This document shows positions 32,682 through 43,866 of a stretch of 64,000 bases of DNA, piece after piece. Within the stretch, counting starts at the first letter, position 1. Each line of letters opens with the position of its first letter. Origin of the DNA: Hypholoma sublateritium FD-334 SS-4 (Eukaryota > Basidiomycota > Agaricomycetes > Agaricales > Strophariaceae); the NCBI GenBank assembly GCA_000827495.1, contig KN817519.1, positions 760,462-824,461 on the forward strand. Direction: 5' to 3'. The position numbers and the translations under genes were made by a program. The notes beneath the pieces were generated by a model. It made no database searches and was not told where the DNA came from. It worked only from the letters and a program-made list of their open reading frames with translations.

Positions 32682-33183
32682 TTAGCGCCGCCCTCACCGA
32701 CTATCATTATTTGCATCGTCAGTCTCCGAATTATATTGTTTCAGGGCATTTATCGAGTCCTGACGTTTGACTCATCGACTTAGAGCCCGTTCGCGGGCTT
32801 TCGTTTCCACACACACACAGAGCATTGGCTTTCATCATGGAGAGAGAGAGAGATCACATTTGTACACACACACATATTTAGCACACTGCATTAGTCGCGC
32901 TACTTCATTCATTACTTCGACCTTCGACCTTTGTATTACTTTCATAATGGCTCATAAACCATTGTAAAAGCATCAGAATCAATTTTATAATCGCAGGTCC
33001 ATTGGAATCCAGCAAGAATTAGATAACTTACCCTTTTTTATTACAGCTTTCAGATCTCCAACTCAGAAACCAAAATTCATGGTATATATATGACTCGATA
33101 GTAAAATAGCAAGAAAGCATAGAAAGCGTTAGTACACAGCACCAAAATATCCACGAAGATACACCTTTCGAGATGATTATATA
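32682..33183. other. 3' region of the pheromone gene
   Basis: AT-rich 500 bp between the pheromone stop and the stop of the EED-like gene. Includes a CACACACA run near 32,810 and a GAGAGAGA run near 32,842. No coding content is recognised. Confidence 0.5.
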
Positions 33184-35472
33184 TCACACATCCCCTTCAT
33201 AGCGGCCGCTCGTCCAAATCCAGACAGTGCTCCTCGTGCCCACAGCAGCGACCACCTGCCCCCCGTGGCCCATCGCACTCGCCATCACCCGTTCCTGGTT
33301 CGCACCGCCGCTCTCGTCTGGAATTCGCAGCACCCATCCCCGCACCATCGGCGGCGGCGGCCCAGTGGTGCGCTGCCATACGACCTCTGAGCCACCCTCC
33401 TCGTCCTCGTCGTCGCTCTCCGGCGGGCCACCGTCGTCTAGGTCTCTGGTGTCCAGCTCCTCGTCTCTCCCGCTCGTGCGGGGATCCGCGTAGCGGGCTG
33501 TGATTTCTTCCTCGTCTTCCGTGTCTTCAGTTTCCGCCATCCCCGCAGGCGGCGCATGGTTTCGCGGCCGCAGTTCTCTGTGAGGGCGTCTGTTGGGAGA
33601 GTCGGACGCGCGCGGTGTTTCTGCCGCTTCCTCCGCCTCCGCGTCGGGGCTCGTGATAGCGCGCAGGGAGGGGAACGCAGGGCGTGGGAGCATCTGCGTC
33701 GCGTTGACCAAAGTTATGTCCACGCCGCCAGGGTAGTTAATCAAGAGGAGTGGGTCGTGCTCGGGTGTGCAATACAGCGAGAGGGAGGGCGCAAGCACGT
33801 GCGTGGGCACGTCTGGGAATCTGTGCGTAGAGACAATCTGGAACGATGCTTAGGACGAGGGAACGGGTCAGCGTAAAGTTGACGTGGGGGTACTTGGGGA
33901 CCTACCGCTTTCTCGGTAGTCCTGTTAGTGTTCTTAAGTTTTGATTTCTGTTTGAATAGAAACAAGACGTACGGGTCCTACGCCAAGTAGAGCAACAGGC
34001 GGCTTCACTGCCTGATTTGCAGGGAAGAAGCGGTCGAGTCCAAGCCATCGCCATATCGTCAGTTCGCCTGCTTCTATGTAAGTTTTGCTTCCTCTGGGGT
34101 CATCGGGATCCACCCGCATAATGGCAGGCGCACTGTGCGTCATCAACAGGTCATCTTCCAGCCTATATGTCATTGCAGCCGTTAGTCAGTCGATATCTTT
34201 GTATGAAAAAAAACTGTACCAAGATATAGACATCACACGGCCCTTATGGATCATTGAGCTGGAAAAAAATGGCTTATCCTCGCGCTTGATGTTGGTTTCT
34301 GAGTCTGGACGAAAGGGCCATATTTTAACCGTTCTATCCATCTGCTAACTGATCAATGTCCGCACAGAACGTTATAGAGAGCATGTCATATACCCCACAC
34401 GTGGCAATCAGCGAGAAATTTGGATTGAAAGCCTATACAAGGATGTTAGAATTAAGTTTGATCGTCCGTGCTCAACGTACTGCTCCGAGAACGGCGGCAG
34501 TGTGGCCACCAGCTTGACCTCCCATTAATACGCACACACACCGACCTTTCCCGCTGCCTTCCCGTTCCGAGTCAGGCAGCCGGAGACCGTGGGCTGCACC
34601 TGCGAGGCTGGGCTTCATGTCGGGGAACCAGTTCGGGTTGGCTGCCTTCAGGTCCGCATGTCTCCGCGCCGCCGCTCGGGCGCGCGGGACCTCGATGATT
34701 ACGTCGAGGCGGAGGTCATATACGCGGGTGGTATAGTCTCGCGAAGTAGTGCAGATGAGGTGTACATTGGTAGGATGAACCGCTATTGAGGTGATTGCCT
34801 ATGCGATGCAATCAGTATTTAGGCGCTTTATAACAGAAGCTATAGTACTGGGACATACCCCACCGTGGCCACGACCAAAGCCTATATTGCCCCTTCTTAC
34901 AACATTGTATATGTACAGCAGACTTCCGCGCGAGTAGACGACAAGTGGCTGCAATGGTTCATCGAGACTGATCGCCCATGCAACGCACATCTTATCGGCC
35001 TCTAGCAATATGGGACCTTCCTGTGCTTGGAATGCTAAGTTGAAAAATAATCGGTTGCGAAACCAAGGCAGAGACATACCTCTACCGGTGGTAAATCCAA
35101 AGTCAAAGTTGCCCTTTTCTGATGCGTAAAGATTATATGCAGCTTGCAGTCAGAAGTGAGGGCAACTGCGTCCCAGTATTGATCAACAATTTCTTCCCAA
35201 GGGGATTGAATTTCAGAGTTGTGCAGACTTCCGTTCCAGAGATTCTCCAGAGAGCCTTTCTCCCAAGGAAAAAAAGCGAGGCTCCGGAATGCAGGAGCAT
35301 TAGGTTTTGTTTGCTATCGACAAGATTATGAGAAGGCAATAGCAAAGCCCACGCGAAAACTGACAGCGAATCTGCGGAAAAGCTTGAAAGGATAGTCATT
35401 CGTGGCCGCAGAGTACCACGGTCGATTCTGCTCGTGCTGGCCCTCGTCCGCGCCAGCAGTGGGCTGCGCCAT
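33184..35472 (-). CDS. WD40 protein, EED/ESC-like (Polycomb PRC2 subunit)
   Basis: Beta-propeller protein resembling EED, the PRC2 subunit that reads H3K27me3. The first exon starts MAQPTAGADEGQ at 35472. Segments in order: VVYSRGSLLYIYNV, AITSIAVHPTNVHLICTTSRDYTTRVYDL, GGHTAAVLGAAFNPNFSLIATCGMDRTVKIW, LEDDLLMTHSAPAIM and IWRWLGLDRFFP. These parallel EED blades in order and spacing (HPxxxNLL, SxDxxxRxW, GMDxxxKxW, WRW). An insertion of about 120 residues, Pro/Glu/Asp-rich, lies before the last blade, TRSTVWIWTSGRY, at the C-terminus. About eight exons. EED is the best fit; a generic WD40 protein is the alternative. It is divergent from the NDUFA11-like gene, 128 bp between starts. Confidence 0.72.
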
Positions 35473-35600
35473 GGGCTTGCGTTGAACTGTTGAAGGTGGT
35501 GGCAGACGGTGAGAATAGATCGCGCCGGTTGCGCCCAAAAAGGCAGTCGATCACCTGGCTTCCGTCGTCCAATCCGCTCACCGCCGTTCGAAAAACCACC

Positions 35601-36194
35601 ATGTCAGAGGCACCTAGCGTCGCCCCCTACGAGCCCAAGCCCGCCATCCAGTATGCGTCGAGAGTCACTCTCCAGGCGGCCGGCGTCGGCTTTGCCATGA
35701 GCGCCATTCAGAATGCGCTGGGCCAGCACTCGCACGGCGCGATGGGTGTCTTCACCAGGACCGGAGGCACAATTGGGTTCTTTGGTGCGTAGCCGACACT
35801 ATTCCGCACAGGCGCGTCGAGGACTGATGTTTGATCTGTATTACTCTTATAGCTGCTATGGGGGCATCGTTTGCGTTCACCGAAGCATACGTTGCCAACC
35901 TGCGCGAGAAGAACGATGCTCTCAACGGAACTGCTGGTGGATGTGCTGCCGGATTTCTCGCTGGCGTGCGATGTATGGTCTCTTCTCCTAGATGTGTTAT
36001 TCCCATTTAACACCCTTTGGTGCGATTTAGCGCGCTCTATACCCATGGCTTTAGCAGGATGTGCAATGTTGGGTGCCACGATGGGTGCCTACGAGTATTC
36101 AGGTTCACTTACAGGCAGTGCAGAAACGAAAGAGGAGAGACGGAAGAGGTTCTTCAAGGCACCACAACGCCCTCTCATAGAACCCTCAGAGTAA
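35601..36194 (+). CDS. NADH:ubiquinone oxidoreductase subunit, NDUFA11/B14.7-like
   Basis: Accessory membrane-arm subunit of respiratory complex I, related to the Tim17/Tim22 family. Exons 35601-35784, 35853-35972 and 36031-36194 give 155 residues. Glycine-rich helices follow in order: TLQAAGVGFAMSAIQNAL, GGTIGFFAAMGASFAFTEAY, GTAGGCAAGFLAGV and MALAGCAMLGATMGAYE. The charged C-terminus, ETKEERRKRFFKAPQ, faces the matrix or intermembrane space. No cleavable presequence is seen, as usual for this family. A donor GTATGG at 35973 rather than the GTGCGA 8 bp earlier is needed to keep the frame. Confidence 0.82.
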
Positions 36195-36442
36195 TTTACT
36201 TGCATTGCCAATCCAAAATTATCACATTTAGATGACACAGATTCCATCGCTCTTCGTCACCTCCCCCAAGCATGGTTCGGTAACAGTTACGGTAACATTG
36301 AATTACAAAAAAGCAGTATTTGATGCGGGATATAATCAAGAGTGAAGGGTACCAAGCAATGTAAGTAGCGGGCGAACAATCAATCTGAGAAGTAAGTTAT
36401 CGTTAATGTTAATAGATACGAATTTATACAACAAACCGAGGA

Positions 36443-39095
36443 CTACTGTCCTGCCATGGCCTGCGCATCAATCAAGGTCTGGTAGCGACGCTGCACTTCG
36501 TCGGAGTGCCTTTGATAAAAATCTTCCCAAGTAACTTCTGTCCTGCATGGAGTCTGCAGACGAAGGCCGACGATGAGCTATACGTCTTCTAGAACAGAAA
36601 ATAACAGTTACCTGTGAAGTGAGCTTCGCCCAGATCGCGTCCTCCGATTCTGTCTGGTCGTCGTTACCTGCTGCGAAGAACGCTGAAATCACGACAAGGT
36701 CCTTCTCCAATGCTGATGTGACTGCTTGTGCAGGGATATTGGGCGTTGCAGTCGGGGTCATTGGCGTCGGTGACACGACAGTCGGTGGCGGCTCCGAAGC
36801 CAACGACACTGACGACTCCGATCGCTTTGTTATTTCCAGCGACGGTGGTACCGGCGTCGTCGTGGGCGTCTGCTTTGCATTCTGCGCTTTGCGGAAGGCA
36901 ATGCCAGCGCGCTTGCGCCAGTCATCTATATCGAAGCCCACCAACCCCGGGAGGTGGGTCCGCCACGATCTGAGCGTATGATGCGGCAGCTGCGATGCGG
37001 TCGTCAGCGCAGGAAACAACATACGAGATGTGCCGCAGGCGAACCTTGGTGTAGATTGCGTTGCTGACAGCGCTCATCGAGACTTCGTGATTTCGTTCTA
37101 CTAATATTTTGCCGTATTCGATCGCGAAAGCGTTTTCCTCCGGCGAGAACTTGTACCCCTTGTAATGCAACACTTGGGTGTGCTTTCCAGGTGGGATGGG
37201 TGACGGCGGACCCATCGACCCTCCTACATCAGTAGAGGTGACCAAAGAGTCAGACTTTTTCGGTCGCCCGCGGGCCTGAGTTTTCTGCGACGATGGCCCC
37301 GCAGCGGCTAACGGTGATTCTGGTCGACTCGAGCGCGCGAGGTCCCTGTACGCCTGCTGTTCATTTACAATCCGCTGCCGACGCTCCCTTTCCTTGAGGT
37401 TTTTGGCCAAACGTTTGCGCTCCGCCTCATCAACCTCAGGCGCAGTTTTCGACTTTGGTTCGGCTTCTGTAAGCTGCTCGTCGTCATCCTCTGACTCTGG
37501 GTCAATGGGCGAAGTCGATCGCGCCGTTCTCTTGCGCTTGTGCGATGCAGGCGAGAATTGGTAAGGCTCCGGATCGAGGACCGCATGCTCCTCCAAGCAG
37601 TCGTGTATAAACCGCGCTGACACTGCCGGCTGCCCAGCCGTCTGCGCTAGTCCTATAAAGCTTTCGTGCGTTTTGTCGGTCTTCGAACCGCCGGCCGGTG
37701 GGAAGAGGATAACATAATCTGCGTCGTTGACACTGGTAACAATGATGCCTCCGTTTTTCTGCCATGTTCCATTTTTGAATCAGACGCATGACAACACTAT
37801 GAGAAGGAAAAGAATGCACCTTGATCGATTGGACAAGGCCAAATCGATTGTGCCCGCCAACCTGAACGAAGAATGCCAACGGGCCGGACGGGGTCATGAA
37901 TACCTTCTTTTCGGACGGGGGTCCCATGCTCGAGCCATTAGTTTTCGAGCCGTTCGTCTTGCCGAGCTTCGGGACGGCCTCCTGGAAAGAGCTCGCCGAA
38001 ACCTTACGGCGCTTCGTCGAGGGCGTAACCTCTCGCTGCTTCCCTTTTGTTTTGGCCGACGCGCCTCCGGGAAGGGGAATAGGCGGGAAGGGCAGCACTT
38101 GCTGCTGCACCGGCGATGCAGGCTCCGAATGCGTGTACGCGCCATGCCCGCGCTGCGGGGCCGGCGGCGGGGCTTGCCCGGGAAATAGGCCCTTGTTCAT
38201 CATTGTGTCCTGAACCGCAAGCCAGAACGGGTCACTCTGCATCATCGGGTTCGGCTGCGGGGCAGCGAAGGGGAACCCCGCTGGGAACATCTGCATCATA
38301 GCAGCTTGCTGCGGATTCATCATAAGGGACATCTGGGCAGACGTCACCGTAGGGGCGTACTGCTGCATGTACTGCATCATAGTTGGCATGTCCATTCCAG
38401 GGAATACGGGGGCCTGTTGTATGTCAGGTGTCCTGCTGGGACCAGCATTGGCGAAGTCGGGAGAAGTCCTCGATGTCTGTTGACTTGCAGGGTAGGAGTA
38501 TGGGTTGTCCAGAGTCTGGGGGTTGGATGCAACACCCTGACCAGGCTTTACAGGTTCTACTGGGGTATCGCGAGGTGTAGGTAAAGGACTTCTTATAAGA
38601 TTTGACTAAGTGCTTGGTTTTCATCAAGAAATTAAACAACTGACTTTGGGATTTCATCTCCACTGTCCTGATCTTCATCACCGTCAAGTGAAGCACCGTC
38701 ATCTAGCACCATAAGACCACCATAATCTTCTTCTTCAAGAAGAGCTTTTTCTTCTGCAAAGCATTTGCCGGCCCAAGCAGAATCCAACACAACTTTATTT
38801 ATGTCATTGCCCCAGTTACGAGCGAAAATTCTGCCTTGAGCGGATTCAGGATTGACAAGTATGATTTGGGCATCTTTTGGATCACTGCGGATGACTGCGC
38901 CATGTCGCTGAGATGGTTATTTGCGTCAAGCCAGTGATAGAATAGGATGAAAAAAAGTACCTTCAACCGCCTCACGAGCTGCGGACGGTTCAGAATATGG
39001 CCTGCCTCCGCGAAGATTGCGATCGGGGAACCGTCAGGATTGTGAAAAATATCAGTGGGAACTTCGGACAGCTGAGTGGAGGGAGGAGGATCCAT
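36443..39095 (-). CDS. BRCT-Myb protein, Rap1-like (telomere protein type)
   Basis: Nuclear protein with two BRCT-like regions and a Myb-like domain, the plan of Rap1. The first exon starts MDPPPSTQLSEVPTDIFHNP (39095). BRCT-like 1 contains FAEAGHILNRPQLVRRLK and HGAVIRSDPKDAQIILVNP, ending WAGKCFAEE. A Gln/Met/Pro-rich linker (MMQYMQQYAPTVTSAQMS) follows. BRCT 2 contains AFFVQVGGHNRFGLVQSIKK, GGIIVTSVNDADYVILFP and SARFIHDCLEEH. After a charged coiled segment (ERKRLAKNLKERERRQR) comes the Myb-like part KFSPEENAFAIEYGKIL to HHTLRSWRTHLP. The last exon ends AQAMAGQ. About seven exons. The domain order supports Rap1; no telomere-binding residue could be checked. Confidence 0.7.
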
Positions 39096-39466
39096 GCACC
39101 CAAGGAAACGAACAAGTTGTGGGCGCACGACACGTTAGGAGCTGCCCGCCATGGAACGGCGCGCTTCGTCACGGTCACGTTTCACCTTCAAGGCGCAAAT
39201 ATTGTCACATTCAACATTCTTTGCAATTCACTCTCTTTTGTTTTACAGACTAATTGGTCTTTGAAGGACCTCATACATGCAAGCGCGCTTATCCCAACAC
39301 CACAGTTTGCCGCAGTTTCATGTACAAAGGTGCATATCATGCTTCCGGCGCTTGATTTCTCATTTGATTCCGATATATGGCATGTTCATAAGCTTGCATA
39401 AGTAGCATGGGCAAATGGAATAGGGAACATGATAATGCAGTATATGAAATACAAAAATGTAACCGC
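39096..39466. other. Promoter of the Rap1-like gene, 3' region of RPS16
   Basis: 370 bp with no recognised coding content between the Rap1-like start codon and the RPS16 stop. Confidence 0.45.
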
Positions 39467-40024
39467 TTAACGGTAACTGTACAAGGGTAAGGCGTAGTGA
39501 TGAGCATTCGTCGGTGTGCGACGACTTTAAACAAACGCACCTCTTCTGTCTGCGGGCACGGGCACCATGTCCTCCGAACTTCTTGGGCTCCATCCGTCTC
39601 GGGTCGGCGATCAATAGGGTTCGGTCGTAGGCCACCAGCTTCTTCTTCAACTCCATGGCACTGTAGGCATCGATGTACTTGGCGTAGTACGCAACGAGGG
39701 CCTTGGCGATGGCCTGGCGGATGGCGTACACCTGCGAGGTGTGTCCTCCTCCCTTCACGCGAACACGGATGTCGAGGGGGGCGAATGACTCTTCGCCTGC
39801 AACCAGGACGGGCTCGTACACCTTCAGGCGGAGGATCTCAGGCTGGACGAGGTTGATGGGGGAACCGTTGATGCGGATGAGTCCGCGTCCTTCACGTGCG
39901 TGCGCGACGGCGGTCGCGGTCTACTCCAAGCACTACACTGAATCGATATTCCTCTATCTTCAAAAAGACTGCGGCACACCTTCTTTTTGCCGAATGTCTG
40001 GACGGCCTTGACGGATGATGCCAT
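39467..40024 (-). CDS. RPS16: 40S ribosomal protein S16 (uS9)
   Basis: Small-subunit protein whose C-terminal tail reaches the P-site tRNA. Exons 40024-39980 ([15 protein letters not shown]), 39920-39541 and 39476-39467 give 144 residues. The universally conserved parts are seen: [47 protein letters not shown] split across the middle, and [11 protein letters not shown] at the end. The last exon has only 10 nt and supplies the tail SYR with the stop; without it the conserved C-terminus is lost. Shares an intergenic region of 291 bp with the divergent uL4m gene. Confidence 0.97.
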
Positions 40025-40315
40025 TTTTGAAGAAAATCCCGGCGGATGGCGGCGGGTCAAAGGATTCTAAGGAACGCCAGAATAAGATTTTGTGAAGCAG
40101 CGAGGACTGGCAGCGCCTACCTTGTTCTTGAGGTCGTGGAGGCCAGCGCCGGCAATATTCCTGTGCAACACATGATGTGTGGCTTGATCAACTATCTAGT
40201 TGCAACCGGGAACTTCCGCCGTGCCGCTGACTAAGCAAGGTTTCTTCCGAACCGTCACCTGCTCCGCGCCTGCCCGGCTGCAGGGTCCGCTGTCGTCGCC
40301 GTTGAGCTCTCCACC

Positions 40316-41294
40316 ATGCTCAGAAATGCTGCCGTCAATGTAAATACCGTTCGTTATCTATGTCGTCCGTTTTTAACTGCTTTTCAGGCATCGCGGTTTT
40401 CCCGGTCCAAAAAATCACGCATTTCCAAAGGCATAACAGTACCTCTTGTAAATGTGAAGCCACGTCAACCCGTGTCTACGGCTGGTACGTCGCCTGCCGC
40501 GGCCCTGTCACCCCAAGCTCACAGTTATCTTACCAGCGAAAGCCATTCTTGAACCCGTATTTGTGTCCCTCACACCCTGCTTGAAACGTGGCCGATGGGA
40601 CCCTCGTCCCGGAGACAATGTCGCCGTGCTGGAGCCTACCGTATTCAAGCACCCTATTAGACGCGACATCCTCCATCTCTGTGTCACGCACCATCTTGAC
40701 TCGCTGCGCCAGGGCTCCGCGAATACGAAGACGCGTGGCGAAGTGCGCGGGTCTGGCATCAAAATTCGCCGGCAGAAGGGATCGGGCAAAGCGCGTCTCG
40801 GCGACGGCCAAAGTCCCATGCTCCGAGGCGGAGGGATAGCGTTCGGGCCTAAACCGCGTGACTTCAGCACCAAGCTGCCGCGGAAGGTAGTGGAGATGGG
40901 CATGCGTATCGCACTGAGCTCGAAGCTCAAGGAGCAGCGCCTGGGTGTCATGACGCGCCTCTACTGGCCCTGTGCGAAGACGAAGCCACTTGCGATGAAG
41001 ATCGACCAGCTTGGCCTTCGAAAGACGTTGTTTGTCACTGGCTCGGCGACCGTGCACGAAGGGCTCCGGCGTGCTATACAGAACATCCCCCTTGTGAATG
41101 TCACCACCGCCGACCAACTTGACGTGTACGAGGTCATGAAGTGGGACAGGGTAATCTTGGACTTGAAGGGTGTGGAGTACTTCGAGAAATTGCTCAAGAA
41201 GCGGAATGTCCCTACGGTCCCCGTTCATCTCCTTCCCAGCGAGGCCCCATCTGCCATCTCGAAACAAATTTCTGAAGAACTTCCCTCAGTCTAG
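40316..41294 (+). CDS. MRPL4: Mitochondrial large-subunit ribosomal protein uL4m
   Basis: Nuclear gene for a mitoribosome protein lining the peptide tunnel. The core matches L4: LEPTVFKHPIRRDILH, GEVRGSGIKIRRQKGSGKARLGD, SPMLRGGGIAFGPKPRDFS and LPRKVVEMGMRIALSSKL. The exon from 40316 ends at 40484; a 52 bp intron leads to 40537-41294. The N-terminal 60 residues are basic and Ser-rich, as for a mitochondrial presequence. The stretch of 48 bp after VN, beginning GTAAAT and ending TTTTCAG, has splice-site form yet is a multiple of three without stops, so two presequence lengths are possible. Confidence 0.93.
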
Positions 41295-42200
41295 CTCTCA
41301 TACTCTGTACACTACCCATGCTTTGTTTACCCATCTGTTTTGCTCCGCTCATAATATTATATCGTTAATCTTGGATATGCCTGATGCATGCCAACTGGTG
41401 GCCGCATTACAGAACAAATTTTCAAGAGTTTCAGCATGCGTATAAATCGAGCTTGATAAACATACCTACACAAATTTTCTGACCTTTCCATGACCAATCA
41501 AAAGTAGTAAATTTTCAGGTATAGTGGGCTGACACAAAAACTTAGGCTCAACGCCTGAACCCCGCTGTCGCTCAAATGCTCAAGTTTCATGTCGCAGTAA
41601 CAAGTGTGGATCAATGCGCAGCCCGCTGGCACTGCGTCTGAAGTACTAGGAAGTCACGATGCACCAGGAGCCAGAAATTGACCAGAAATTCTGGACGAGA
41701 AGATTTTTTACAGATAAAATATGCCCAATAGCTTCAATTTACTTCCCCTACTACAGAAGTCTTCGAAATAACTTCGACTCTCAGCACTCATGTTCATCGG
41801 CCCTGGGAATAAGTATACCCCCCCCCAAAAAAAATATTCCGAACCGTTGTAGAAAGGAAAGTCTGCGTTAATTCTTTGTGCTGAATCTTGTCTGTAGGCA
41901 GTCGAAAACGTGGGGAGTGATACTCCCCCGAGACTGGTGGATACTCCGAGTCCTCGGGAGGGCGACGCTGAGGCAGGAGGGAGTAACACTTTTCCGCGAC
42001 TCTATGAATCTATGGAGTAAAGCTGTCAACTGGTCTCGATCTCGTTCTCCAAGTTTGCATGGACATTGTAGTCCTTGAAAGTATCAGGGTCATGCATATG
42101 GTGGATATCTACCCGGCCGGCAAGCGCGATGTTCACGGAGGGGATCCTGGTGAAGGCTGGCCTAACAAGCATAGCATCCAGTGCCTTCCATTGTTCTCAG
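41295..42200. other. Intergenic stretch
   Basis: No gene recognised in 900 bp. A C-run followed by an A-run lies near 41,820-41,838. The left part is the uL4m 3' region. Confidence 0.45.
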
Positions 42201-42899
42201 TCAGATGCGCTGTGTCCGAAAGACGGAGGTACAGTATAATTCAAGGATTTCGACGCATAGATCCTTGACCAGGATTTCTGAGATGTCGGAAAGCCCACCA
42301 AGTGATATACGTTGTAGATAGGGAGAGTGAAGTATAGCATGAAATGCGCTGATCAATTTCTGGCCCAATTTTGTGTGATCATGCTGGCAGTACTGTGCTG
42401 TCCGAAAGCCAAATAATTTGACGTCGTGCGTAGGTCCGTTCAGAGCATCGAATATGAGCGAGACGTTTCCAGCGTCAAGTATTTCGTAGAATTTTTGCTG
42501 TATATTCCAGGTCGGGGGATTGTGGACATGTAGTACAAAGGAGAAGTAGTGGATATGATGATAGACCATTCTCAGTTGAGGAAACGCGAGACTGGAGTTA
42601 AGGATAGAGGCAAATTTTTGCGGAGGCTGAGCTTCACGTTGCGCGTTCCGGGCATAAGGGCCGATGAACAGGTCGAGGACGACGAAGCCAAAGAGGCGTG
42701 CTTACGCGCGTCAGCAACATGAGCGGGACACCATGGCATACGAATGTAATGTTTGTCGATGATCAGCCTGGTTCTGCGGTCGAAATTTCAGCATACATTT
42801 CTCGATCGTGATAGGAAGGACATCGATACTATCTACGATGTGGTCGTGGATTTCTGAAGGCAGATAGATAGGTGGCGTGTGTGGATGACTAGTCGTCAA
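42201..42899 (-). pseudogene. F-box protein relic
   Basis: Resembles the large Agaricomycete F-box family. The N-terminal part, YLPSEIHDHIVDSIDVLP with LHSYAMVSRSCC, matches the F-box helices up to where a Trp is expected, but a stop follows. The continuation, LFGFVVLDLFIGPYARNAQ with FASILNSSLAFPQLRMVYHH, is in another frame. At least two shifts are needed to join the parts, and the 3' leucine-rich portion ends early. A short intron cannot be fully excluded because a GTAAGC lies at the break. Confidence 0.5.
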
Positions 42900-43135
42900 A
42901 GAAGGCGGGTTTCAAGAAGAAACACCCCCTGCAGTAAGGTGTGTGGGAATATCCGCAAATCGCCGGGCTATAATCGTGTGATAAGATAAGGTGCCACAAC
43001 GCCTTTACCCCGTCGTCCGAGTCGTGTCCCGCGGCGTGCTCCGGGCGTGATTCAGGTGGTTATCGCTGCCATGAGTCGCTGAACCAAGTCTCTACACCAT
43101 CTTCCTCACCCCAACAAGCGTCGCACCACGCAGCG

Positions 43136-43767
43136 ATGTCGTTGAAGCCCGAATCATCAGTCGATGCGTCACTGCACACCGAACAGGTCAGCTGCGTCCT
43201 CACGCACAGCGACCTCGATGTGCAGCGAATCATCGCGTCCGTACAGGACGGCGCCGCGGGCGCGACTGCCGTATTCATCGGTATGCCCTTTCGAAAAGCT
43301 GTACGGCCGGCGCTAATAATCACGCTAGGCACCACCCGCAACTCGTTCAAAGGTAGCCACGCGCGGTTCCTCCGCATTATATCTGTCCACCTGTATAGTG
43401 CGCTGAGTCCTGACGCTGTCCTACAGGGAAGTCAGTGACGCGCCTCGAGTATCAGGCCTACTCCGCTCTCGCGATCAAGACCATGGCCGCCGTCGTGCAG
43501 CACGCAATCGCCGGCGCCTCGCGCTCTGAGCACCACACGCAGAACAGCGTGCAGCCCATTATCAAGTGCTCGGTGCACCACCGCCTGGGGTCGGTCCCCA
43601 TCGGCGAGCCGTCGATCGTCATCGCCGTGTCCTCGCCGCATCGCAAGGAAGCATTCGTCGCGTGCGAGGCGATCCTCGAGGACGTCAAGCGCACGGCGCA
43701 GATCTGGAAGCGGGAGTACTACGCGGGCGAAGACGAGAGTGCGGGTGAATGGAAGGCAAATGCGTGA
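43136..43767 (+). CDS. Molybdopterin synthase large subunit MoaE/MOCS2B
   Basis: Catalytic subunit that with the thiocarboxylated small subunit converts precursor Z to molybdopterin, needed by nitrate reductase and sulfite oxidase. Exons 43136-43280, 43329-43352 (24 nt) and 43427-43767 give 169 residues. Family blocks: GAAGATAVFIGTTRNSFKG, VTRLEYQAYSALAIK, VHHRLGSVPIGEPSIVIAV and SSPHRKEAFVACEAILEDVK. The tail KREYYAGEDES carries the conserved Lys-Arg-Glu element. The small-subunit gene is not in the window. Convergent with ICE2, with 99 bp between stops. Confidence 0.95.
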
Positions 43768-43866
43768 GGGCAACATCATTTGTATATTGTTTAATGCTGG
43801 TAATTGGGTGGAAATATTGTCCTAACGCAAATGTATGCGCAAGCAGCGATGGCTATTCTAAGCACA

